This document shows, piece by piece, positions 17,502 through 25,081 of a DNA stretch of 64,000 nt. Positions within the stretch are counted from its first letter, which is position 1, and every line of letters starts with the position of its first letter. The translations under genes and the position numbers were made by a program. A model generated the notes under the pieces. The model was not told the origin of the DNA, searched no databases, and worked only from the letters and a program-made list of their open reading frames with translations. This DNA comes from Paenibacillus sp. FSL H8-0537 (GTDB taxonomy: Bacteria; Bacillota; Bacilli; Paenibacillales; Paenibacillaceae), in the NCBI RefSeq assembly GCF_038051995.1, contig NZ_CP150290.1, positions 3,152,001 to 3,216,000 of the forward strand. Reading direction: 5' to 3'.

Positions 17502-19475
17502 ATGCTTAAAAAAGTCAGCTTATTTGCACTCGTATTCCTTTTTGTCTTTACTTTGGCTGTGCCGATTCAGGCGGAAGCAGCGCAAAATGTCCTAGGTCAA
17601 GAGCAGCTCGTTCTGCTTCAAAAGTCGAATAAAATGTACCATAATGGCACGCTGTATACAGCTACGCAGCCTGTTACTGAGCTGAAAGGCACGACTTACG
17701 TTTCGGCACGCTCAATCGCAGAGCGCCTCGGCGGCAAAATCGTATTTGACAAGGTAGCTAAGGAGTATGTGCTGACGACGGAAAAAAACGTACTTCGTTA
17801 TGCCATTGGCAGCTCCACCTACAATGTGAACGGAACGGTACAGAAGTTTACTGGAGCACCTTACAACTTGAAGGGTACGCTGATGATTCCGCTTCGTACG
17901 CTGCTGCAGCCGCAGGGCATCACGATGAAAGTGAACAAGGCGGAGAAAAAAATTACGCTGACGTGGACAGTAAAGATCGCGCCAGTCGCAACTTTTACAG
18001 TAAGCCCTAAAGTCATTTATGCGAATGAAACACAGGTGACTTATACGAACCAGACGACCAGCAGCACCCCTATTGTGGACGAGCGCTGGGAAGGCAATTT
18101 GCCAATGTTCGACCAGCCAGGCACGTATACGGTAACCCATTGGGTTCAAGATTCGGATGGCGTCTGGAGCGAACCCTATACGGTGACGCTTGAAGTGCTT
18201 CAACCGAATTTACCGCCAGTAGCGAAGTTTGTTACCAACAAAACGAGCTACATGATGGGCGAGCCGATTGAATATACTGACCTTAGCAGCGATGAAGAAA
18301 ACGCGATTACGAGCACGAACTGGACGAATAAACAGCTAGGCTTTTTCGAGCCAGGTCCACAGACGATTTCCTTGAAGGTAACGGACAAGCATGGAGCAAG
18401 CAATGAATATTCGCTTTCGATTATGATTGAAGATCAAGAGCTTTATTCCAAGCAGGACTTTGGCATGTTATTTACGCCTCCTGGAGAGCGCTTCTCGATT
18501 AATGGAGCGTCGGTTCTGAATTATGATGTGATTCCTTATTCATTGACAGAGTATGGACAGCAGACGCTGCTACGCAGCAACAGTCCAGAGCGAATTGTGA
18601 ATGAAGGCGTGTATTATACGGACTCGGCATCGGGCAACGTTCGCTTGATGTCGCATAACGTAAACAACCGCCTGAACAATGTGCGCATGTACATCGTCGC
18701 TACGAACGAGACGAATCAGGAAGCGACGGTTCAGACACAGCGCGTCGGTATTGGCGGTCCTGCGCTGTACGTTTCGGCAACGGGGAAATCTTCTATCAGC
18801 AAATATTTGACCTCGCGCATGAATCCGGTCATGAATGATATTACAACGATTCCAGCGGGCGAGAGCCGTCTTATTTTGAAGCAGCTCAGCGATTTGAAAA
18901 TTTCGCCGGACCGCGTATTGACAATGATGGCGGATGTTTCGACTTCCGGTCCAATTAAATTCAGCTACGTCATTATTGATGACGGCAAGGATGTTCTATC
19001 CGAATTGCCGCTGCTGCCGTATCTGGAGCCGGATGGCATTCACATTCGCGGTACATTCGAGAAGGCAGATCGTACGATCAACCTGACCCAGCCAGTAGGC
19101 TCAGAGCCAGGCCGTATGATATTTGGCGATAAAGTAGTCGATACACGCCTTACAACGATCGACAAGCTTACTGGTGCGACGATTTACAATGAAGGAAACT
19201 ATGGCGTAGTTTACGTCGTGAAGCTGTTCAATGTTCAGCCTAATACGCTTATTGCCTTGAACCCGCGTGGCGGACATTATGGCGGCGCCTTCCTCGTCAA
19301 CAACAATGTGGTTCTGACGACGAATAACTCCTTCCTTGCGAACAACGGTGAAGCAGGAGTCCTGTACCGTACGGGAAGCACATCAGAAGCTGTAACCATT
19401 GTATTCTCGCCGGCTTCTGGCAGCAATTTGCCAATCAATTTGCTGTTTATGCCAATGCCAGAGAAGAAAGGCTAG
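17502..19475 (+). CDS. Secreted protein with stalk (copper-amine-oxidase N-type) and PKD-like domains
   Basis: 657-residue exported protein. Signal peptide residues 1-27 (hydrophobic core ending IQAEAA). Residues about 35-155 form two stalk-domain units (GTTYVSARSIAERLGG; GTLMIPLRTLLQPQG), common in Paenibacillus surface proteins. Two PKD-like beta domains follow (about 165-235 and 245-320), each with a PGTYTV or PGPQTI motif. The C-terminal 330 residues are beta-rich and unassigned. No SLH or LPXTG anchor is visible, so it may be released. ATG 17502 has AAAAGGAG 8 nt upstream. A strong terminator follows. Confidence 0.82.
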   Translation: MLKKVSLFALVFLFVFTLAVPIQAEAAQNVLGQEQLVLLQKSNKMYHNGTLYTATQPVTELKGTTYVSARSIAERLGGKIVFDKVAKEYVLTTEKNVLRYAIGSSTYNVNGTVQKFTGAPYNLKGTLMIPLRTLLQPQGITMKVNKAEKKITLTWTVKIAPVATFTVSPKVIYANETQVTYTNQTTSSTPIVDERWEGNLPMFDQPGTYTVTHWVQDSDGVWSEPYTVTLEVLQPNLPPVAKFVTNKTSYMMGEPIEYTDLSSDEENAITSTNWTNKQLGFFEPGPQTISLKVTDKHGASNEYSLSIMIEDQELYSKQDFGMLFTPPGERFSINGASVLNYDVIPYSLTEYGQQTLLRSNSPERIVNEGVYYTDSASGNVRLMSHNVNNRLNNVRMYIVATNETNQEATVQTQRVGIGGPALYVSATGKSSISKYLTSRMNPVMNDITTIPAGESRLILKQLSDLKISPDRVLTMMADVSTSGPIKFSYVIIDDGKDVLSELPLLPYLEPDGIHIRGTFEKADRTINLTQPVGSEPGRMIFGDKVVDTRLTTIDKLTGATIYNEGNYGVVYVVKLFNVQPNTLIALNPRGGHYGGAFLVNNNVVLTTNNSFLANNGEAGVLYRTGSTSEAVTIVFSPASGSNLPINLLFMPMPEKKG

Positions 19476-19500
19476 CGAATACAGCAAGCAAATTCAAGCA

Positions 19501-19547
19501 AAAGCATCATTATGTTCACAAATGTGAACACAATGATGCTTTTTTTA
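19501..19547. terminator. Bidirectional terminator between convergent genes
   Basis: GCATCATTATGTTCACA pairs almost fully with TGTGAACACAATGATGC, flanked by seven T on the + strand and AAAA before the stem (four T on the minus strand). It serves the stalk protein and probably the convergent oxidoreductase. Confidence 0.9.
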
Positions 19548-19624
19548 TTGCGATAGGGAATATCCGAACATTAGGCAGTGAGCCATCAGAGGATACAAAG
19601 TTTTTGTTATGGAATGTGAATTAT

Positions 19625-20707
19625 TTATGATAGCTCGTCATACTGCTTAAATCGGGAGAAACGACAAGGCTCTAGTTCGCATCTTGATTCTCGATTGATT
19701 ATTTCAGTTGCAGCTAGACGCGCAATTAGCGGAGCCAGAGTAATGGCAGAATGCATCACCGTCACATAAAGTCCCTTCATCTGATTATGAAAGCCTACAA
19801 TTGGATAGCCGTCCTCTGGCATTGGTCTCAACCCAACTTTGATGCTTTCCAGCTCCAATTGCTCCCCACCCTTCAGGCTGCGACGCAGCGTCTCGAAGGC
19901 ACGTTTGCCCACGGCCTCTGGTCCATTTTCCTCCGAATCATCGATATAATCTTCCGCAGCTAGCAATGAATGATCGGTTAGCTGACGCACTTCAAACTGC
20001 GCATTCGAGATTAATGTGTGTATTAGTCTACTCGAGGTCTTCATTCGAATCAGAATGGAAGGTGACGGCGTTACTGGTACAGGGCAACCTAACGAATTGC
20101 AAAGTTCGGATACGCCTGTACCCGCCGCTAATACCACAACATCCGACTCCATAAATCCGTTTGATGTATGTACGCCTATTAAGCGTGAATTTTCTTGCTG
20201 CAGTTGTGTAACGTTGGTATCAAACTGTACCTTTGCTCCGTATTCCTGTGCTTTTCTTAACAATAGTTGCGTTAATTCGATCGGATCTACTGCTCCTTCT
20301 TCTTTGGCAAACATCGCATCGTTCGGATACTCCTTCAGATTCGGTTCCAATGCCTCAATCTGCTCTCGGTTTAAATTTTGAAGGTAGATTTGTTCATTTA
20401 GGTTCGAATCGCCCCACGTTAATGCTCCGTGCCATTGAATTTGTAATTCGGATAGCTCTTGCTGCAGTGCGAGGTATTCTTCTGAAGCACTGTCATACAA
20501 ATGTCTGTACTGGGGAGCCACCCTATGTGTTGTATGTATCCAGGCAAATGATTTTTCTGTAACTTCACGGGCTGCGGTAGGGTGTCGTTCAATAATGGTT
20601 ACATCCTGATTTCGTTTTGCTAGATGATAGGCCATACAGGCTCCGACAATTCCTGCTCCTATAATGACTACTTTTTGTTTTTCCAGCAGTGACGCCCCCT
20701 TTTTCAT
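19625..20707 (-). CDS. FAD-dependent amine/amino-acid oxidase (DAO family)
   Basis: 360-residue flavoprotein. The N-terminal dinucleotide motif VVIIGAGIVGACMAYHLA is followed by the acidic end of beta-2 (TIIERH); the C-terminal GLRPMPEDGYPIVGF segment matches DadA/glycine-oxidase-like enzymes. It probably oxidises a small amine or amino acid; substrate unknown. ATG 20707 has almost no room for a ribosome site, while AAAGGGGG inside the gene precedes a CTG codon for LLEKQKVV, so translation may begin 6-7 codons later. Lone gene on the minus strand. Confidence 0.85.
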   Translation of the reverse strand: MKKGASLLEKQKVVIIGAGIVGACMAYHLAKRNQDVTIIERHPTAAREVTEKSFAWIHTTHRVAPQYRHLYDSASEEYLALQQELSELQIQWHGALTWGDSNLNEQIYLQNLNREQIEALEPNLKEYPNDAMFAKEEGAVDPIELTQLLLRKAQEYGAKVQFDTNVTQLQQENSRLIGVHTSNGFMESDVVVLAAGTGVSELCNSLGCPVPVTPSPSILIRMKTSSRLIHTLISNAQFEVRQLTDHSLLAAEDYIDDSEENGPEAVGKRAFETLRRSLKGGEQLELESIKVGLRPMPEDGYPIVGFHNQMKGLYVTVMHSAITLAPLIARLAATEIINRESRCELEPCRFSRFKQYDELS

Positions 20708-21025
20708 CCTATTTTAACATATGCATGGTATCTCAGTTAATAGAGTAGACATAAAGAATCGAGAGAATAATGAGGAGAAAAAGTACGTATGTTCGTACTC
20801 AGCTTTATCATCGGCTTTCAAAGTTCATACCGTAGTTTAAGGATTCAGGGTGGGAACGGACTATACTTGAAAAGGCGAACGATAGCGCATGTTTTTCAGT
20901 TAATTGTAAGGGGGATTTGGAACGATAGAAGCTTGCTCATGTCACCTTTTTCTTTGAAAGCGGTATATTTAGCGTGTTTTAGGCATTTACCTACGACAAC
21001 ATGTTAAGTTTAATTACATACACTA
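20708..21025. other. Divergent intergenic gap, mostly unassigned
   Basis: AT-rich region between the oxidoreductase and the purine operon. It holds an inverted repeat AGTACG-6-CGTACT at 20782-20799 and a doubtful 72-codon frame (20789-21007). No RNA gene was seen. Confidence 0.4.
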
Positions 21026-21054
21026 TTGATAAATCGGGTTCATTGCTTTAATAT
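21026..21054 (+). promoter_or_regulatory. Promoter of the purine-catabolism operon
   Basis: TTGATA (21026-21031), 17-bp spacer, TAATAT (21049-21054). It stands 40 nt before the amidohydrolase start and looks like a vegetative promoter. Confidence 0.7.
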
Positions 21055-21067
21055 GTTATAAAACATA
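21052..21067. promoter_or_regulatory. Palindrome overlapping the -10 box (candidate operator)
   Basis: TATGTT-4-AACATA. Its position over the -10 box and start site would suit a repressor. The regulator is not identified and none is encoded next to it. Confidence 0.45.
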
Positions 21068-21093
21068 ACGCAAACGTGAAAGAGGGCAATTCT

Positions 21094-22419
21094 ATGACGA
21101 CTATACTTATTCGCAACGCAACGATAATGACGATGAATGAAAGTGGCGATATTTTAACGGGGGATTTGCTCATTCGCGGCAAGCGTATTGCTCAAATTGG
21201 CGGTGAGATAACGACTGATGGGGTGGATCGAATCATTGAGGCTGATGGGAAAGTTATACTTCCCGGCTTCGTACAGACACATATACATCTATGCCAGACG
21301 TTATTTCGCGGTCGGGCAGATGATCTGGCTTTAATCGAATGGCTGCGCGAGCGGATTTGGCCGCTAGAGGCGGCTCACAGCCCAGATTCGGTTTATTATT
21401 CCGCTATGCTGGGCATCGGCGAGCTGATCCGCAGCGGGACAACAACGATTTTGGATATGGAGACGGTGCATCATACCGAGTCGGCATTCCAGGCGATATT
21501 AGAGAGCGGCATTCGCGCCATTTCCGGCAAGGTGATGATGGACCATGGCACGGAAGTGCCGCTGGCGCTTCAGGAAAATACACAGCAATCATTGCAGCAA
21601 AGCGTGGATTTGCTCGAAAAATGGAATGGCGCTGGCGACGGCCGGATCCAATATGCTTTTTGTCCAAGGTTCGTTGTGTCTTGTACAGAGGAATTGCTCA
21701 TTGGAGTACGCGATTTATCCGAGCAATATAAGGTTAAGGTGCATACCCATGCTTCCGAAAATACCGGAGAGATCGCAATTGTGGAAGCGGAACGCGGCAA
21801 GCGCAACGTCGTTTATTTGGATCATATCGGGCTGGCAAGGCCGAATTTGATTTTGGCCCACAGCATTTGGCTCGATGAGGAAGAGAAGCGGATTATTAAG
21901 GAAAGAGGCGTGAAGGTCACCCATTGCCCCGGCTCCAATATGAAGCTGGCATCCGGCATTGCGGAAATTCCCGAGCTGCTGCGCGAAGGCATCGATATTG
22001 GCATTGGAGCGGATGGCGCGGCATGCAACAACAATTTGGATATGTATCAGGAAATGCGGCTGACCGCCTTTATCCAGAAGGTGAAGCATGGCCCAACGGT
22101 CATGGATGCGCGCACCGTGCTGCGGATGGCGACGATGGGCGGCGCGAAGGTGCTCGGCATGGAAGACGACATTGGCAGCTTAGAGGAAGGCAAGCTAGCG
22201 GATTTGCAAATGCTTGATTTGGAGGATTTTCATGTGTATCCGTCCTATGATGCAGATTGGTTCTCGCGGGTGGTTTATGCGGCAACCCGTGGCGACGTGG
22301 ATACCGTAATCATTGACGGACAAATCGTCATGGAGAAGCGCATTATGAAGACGATTGACAAGCCGCTTGTGCTGCGGGAGGCTGATCGTTCCCTTCGCGG
22401 ACTGCTGGCAAGGCTGTAG
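21094..22419 (+). CDS. Amidohydrolase, purine/adenosine-type deaminase (guanine deaminase candidate)
   Basis: 441-residue metal-dependent deaminase of the MTA/SAH deaminase-ATZ family. Zinc-site motifs: HIHLCQTLFRG near residue 62, HTHASEN, HSIWLDEE and GADGAACNNN. The HxxTLFRGRADDLxLxEWL block is typical of S-adenosylhomocysteine/5'-deoxyadenosine deaminases, but the position as first gene of a xanthine-degrading operon makes guanine deamination to xanthine plausible. ATG 21094 follows AGAGGG; a GTG at 21076 is less likely. Substrate is inference. Confidence 0.85.
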   Translation: MTTILIRNATIMTMNESGDILTGDLLIRGKRIAQIGGEITTDGVDRIIEADGKVILPGFVQTHIHLCQTLFRGRADDLALIEWLRERIWPLEAAHSPDSVYYSAMLGIGELIRSGTTTILDMETVHHTESAFQAILESGIRAISGKVMMDHGTEVPLALQENTQQSLQQSVDLLEKWNGAGDGRIQYAFCPRFVVSCTEELLIGVRDLSEQYKVKVHTHASENTGEIAIVEAERGKRNVVYLDHIGLARPNLILAHSIWLDEEEKRIIKERGVKVTHCPGSNMKLASGIAEIPELLREGIDIGIGADGAACNNNLDMYQEMRLTAFIQKVKHGPTVMDARTVLRMATMGGAKVLGMEDDIGSLEEGKLADLQMLDLEDFHVYPSYDADWFSRVVYAATRGDVDTVIIDGQIVMEKRIMKTIDKPLVLREADRSLRGLLARL

Positions 22420-22484
22420 CATATAGGTTGCAGGCCAGAACTTCATTTCATTAATAACGTCATCTATAAAGGCGGTGGCTGCTT

Positions 22485-23600
22485 GTGGATATGCACGAAG
22501 TGCTGGATTCAATTGCGACGCTTGAGCAGTCGGCCGCGCTTGCGACGATTATACGAGTAGAGGGCCATGCTTACCGTAAGGAAGGGGCAGCGATGCTGCT
22601 AAGGCTGGATGGAACGAGGACGGGAAGTATTAGTCCCGGCTGTCTGGAGGCTGATTTGCAGGAGCGGGTTAGCCGCGTGTGCTCTGCCGAAGCTTTTGAA
22701 ATTATCATCTATAATATGCAGCCGGAAGAGGACATAATGTGGGGCGATACCATCGGCTGTGGCGGCATTATCCATGTGCTGCTGGAGCCTGTAACGATGG
22801 TACTCAGAGAACAGCTGCTGACGGCAAAAAATAGGCTGCGGGCGGGAGCGACGATTTTTTTGAATCGAAGCTGGTCGAGCGTAGGGGATAGCATCTGTTA
22901 TAAATTAGAGCCAGCAGCAGTGGTCAGCCTTTCTCGCAATAGATGGAAAGCTGGTGCTGATGAGCACGGAGAGGCTGGGACATTTTCGGTGAAGCTGGAG
23001 CCGCGTTCACGAGCCATTGTATTTGGCGCTGGACCAGATGCAGAGGCACTTTGCACGGTGCTTCCAGGCTGCGGATTTGATGTTGTTGTGGCGGATTGGC
23101 ATACACATATTAGCTCTGAAAATCAGGTTAACTCCTGTGGTAGCGTGGTGAGGGTTACTGGTAAGCCTGATGAGCTTGCCTCGAAGCTGCAATTTAATAG
23201 AACGGACTATTTCGTCGTATGCAGCCATCAGCTCCACTATGATCATCAACTGATTCAGCTGGCACTGGCAGCACAATCTAGTTATATCGGCGTCATGGGC
23301 TCTCGTAAACGAATAAAGCAATTATTTGGTGAAGGAAAGCTTTCTGAAAATGTTTATGCTCCAATCGGGCTTTCGATAGATGCAGAGGGGCCATACGAAA
23401 TTGCGTTAAGCATCGCTTCCGAGCTAGTTCAAGTAAGGGCTGCGCAGCGTGCGAAAGATAAGGAGGCGACTGGCGATGCAGGTGTCAGGCATTTACTTGG
23501 CGGCGGGCCTCAGCAGCAGGATGAAGCAGCCGAAGCTGCGGCTTCCTTTATCGCCGGGAGCTATGCTTGGCAGTCAGGCGCTTCATGCTCTATTAAATAG
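22485..23600 (+). CDS. pucA: XdhC/CoxI-type accessory protein (PucA-like)
   Basis: Delivers or sulfurates the molybdenum cofactor for xanthine dehydrogenase. The N-terminal XdhC domain has AMLLRLDGTRTGSISPGCLE; the C-terminal Rossmann domain contains IVFGAGPDAEALC and SYIGVMGSRKRIKQLF. Start is GTG 22485 or ATG 22491 after GGCGGTGG. The frame runs 125 nt into the next gene, giving about 40 extra residues (after VQVRAAQRAKDKE) that look unlike the family, so a natural stop may have been lost. Total 371 residues against about 330 for B. subtilis PucA. Confidence 0.88.
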   Translation: MDMHEVLDSIATLEQSAALATIIRVEGHAYRKEGAAMLLRLDGTRTGSISPGCLEADLQERVSRVCSAEAFEIIIYNMQPEEDIMWGDTIGCGGIIHVLLEPVTMVLREQLLTAKNRLRAGATIFLNRSWSSVGDSICYKLEPAAVVSLSRNRWKAGADEHGEAGTFSVKLEPRSRAIVFGAGPDAEALCTVLPGCGFDVVVADWHTHISSENQVNSCGSVVRVTGKPDELASKLQFNRTDYFVVCSHQLHYDHQLIQLALAAQSSYIGVMGSRKRIKQLFGEGKLSENVYAPIGLSIDAEGPYEIALSIASELVQVRAAQRAKDKEATGDAGVRHLLGGGPQQQDEAAEAAASFIAGSYAWQSGASCSIK

Positions 23601-24132
23601 TGTCATCAAAAGCTGGATTGTCGTTCATCGCACCAACGATGAACTGGAGTGGCTAGACACTCCTGAACTGGAGCGGGCTTGCACCGCAGCACAACTGCAC
23701 AAGCGAGAAAGCCCTTTGGCGGCGCGGGGAATGTCCTACTCGCTGCACAGCGGGTTTGAGGCGCTGCTTGCTCTACATCCACATACGGATGCCGTCCTTA
23801 TCGCGTTAGCTGACCAGCCTTTTGTGACGGCAAGGATGGCAGAGCGTTTGATTGAGGCGCTGGAGCAGGATTCTGCGCTTGATTACGCGGCCTTCAGCGA
23901 CGGAGCGGCGACGATGCCTCCGGCGCTGCTGCGAACAACGATGTTTTCCGCTTTGAAGGAGCTGGAGGGCGATCAAGGAGCAAGACGGCTCTTTGCTACA
24001 GGCAAGTATAAAGGGGAAATACTGGATTTAAACGGTGAGCCTGACTTTGCGCTTCATGATATTGACGACGAGGAGAGTTTGCTGGCTGCTATTGATTTAT
24101 GGAACAGGAGGGAGAGCGATGGCCATGAATAA
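23476..24132 (+). CDS. pucB: MobA-like nucleotidyltransferase (PucB/MocA-like)
   Basis: Probably attaches a nucleotide to molybdopterin for the xanthine dehydrogenase. 218 residues. NTP-transferase motifs: YLAAGLSSRMKQPKLRLPL at the N-terminus and ALADQPFVTARMAERL near residue 120. ATG 23476 has AAGGAGG nine nt upstream. It begins inside the 3' end of pucA in another frame (125-nt overlap) and its own end overlaps the next gene by 14 nt. Confidence 0.87.
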   Translation: MQVSGIYLAAGLSSRMKQPKLRLPLSPGAMLGSQALHALLNSVIKSWIVVHRTNDELEWLDTPELERACTAAQLHKRESPLAARGMSYSLHSGFEALLALHPHTDAVLIALADQPFVTARMAERLIEALEQDSALDYAAFSDGAATMPPALLRTTMFSALKELEGDQGARRLFATGKYKGEILDLNGEPDFALHDIDDEESLLAAIDLWNRRESDGHE

Positions 24133-25039
24133 ACAAACGAAGCCGGAGTCTCCCGTCGTATGGCAGGCAAGTGATGCTGCGGAAGCTTGCAGGCTCAAGC
24201 AGCAGCTTGGCGAGGATGGCGTTTTTGTTGCAGGCGGGACGCTGCTTCGTACGTGGTGGGAAGCGGGGACTGCCCGTATGCCTGGCCATTTAATCGATAT
24301 AAGCGGAATGGCCAACATGCAGAAGCCGATTGTGCTTGTTTCAAGCAGCCATGATCGGCAAATTTGTCAGATCGGAGCGGCGGCGCTGCTGTCAGAGGTC
24401 AGAAATGATTCATATATAAGGACTCATTATTCACTGCTCACAACCGCGATAAAAAATATCGCTGCACCATCGATACGGAACCTGGCTACGCTAGGGGGCA
24501 ATGTTCTCTCCCGGGTGGGCGACGCGCTTCCAGCGCTGCTTGTATATGAGGCTGTGCTCCTCTGGCATGATGGGCAAGGAGAATTTCAGCAGACGCTTGC
24601 ACAATGGTTATTGGAAGCCCAGGTAAGTGCCGGGTGGAAAAATCGTCTGCTGCTCGCCATTATATTGCCGCCAGTTGATCTGCCGGAACAGGAGGGGTAC
24701 AGCAGGTTGGACGTCTATCACAAGGTTGGCCGCCGCGAAGTGTTCACGCCGTCGATAGCGACTGTCGCCATAAGCGCCATTGTAAGCTCCGTGCAGCATA
24801 TCGTGGATGTACGACTTGCAGCGGGCGGGGGGCAGACGGCGCCAAAGCGGCTTGAGCATACAGAACTGCTGCTTAAGGACGCCAAGCTTGATCGTTCGCT
24901 GCTCCATTCTTGTTATACGTCGGTCATGGAGCATTTTCATCCCATAGGCGACGTGTTCGCTTCGGAAAGCTATCGTAAGAAGACAGCAGCCAATCTGATT
25001 GTGTCGGAGCTGTGGAAAGCGATGCAGCCCAAAGCATAA
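24119..25039 (+). CDS. pucC: Xanthine dehydrogenase FAD-binding subunit
   Basis: Medium subunit of the molybdenum hydroxylase; carries FAD and passes electrons to NAD or another acceptor. 306 residues. FAD-binding motif VAGGTLLRTWWEAG near residue 40, then the APSIRNLATLGGNVLS segment and the C-terminal CO_deh_flav domain with VGRREVFTPSIATVAIS. The pyrophosphate-binding region has GGTLLR in place of the commoner GGTDL. Start ATG 24119 after GGAGGGAGAG; an ATG two codons later is an alternative. Confidence 0.9.
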   Translation: MAMNKQTKPESPVVWQASDAAEACRLKQQLGEDGVFVAGGTLLRTWWEAGTARMPGHLIDISGMANMQKPIVLVSSSHDRQICQIGAAALLSEVRNDSYIRTHYSLLTTAIKNIAAPSIRNLATLGGNVLSRVGDALPALLVYEAVLLWHDGQGEFQQTLAQWLLEAQVSAGWKNRLLLAIILPPVDLPEQEGYSRLDVYHKVGRREVFTPSIATVAISAIVSSVQHIVDVRLAAGGGQTAPKRLEHTELLLKDAKLDRSLLHSCYTSVMEHFHPIGDVFASESYRKKTAANLIVSELWKAMQPKA

Positions 25040-25081
25040 TAAGCTAGCTAGCTTAGCGTTCATATAGGAGAGGTGATAGCG

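Noticed and set aside
20789..21007. 72-codon frame before the purine operon
   Set aside because: It has a GAGGAG at a long distance from its ATG, but the sequence is AT-rich, lacks protein-like patterning and ends just before the operon promoter.
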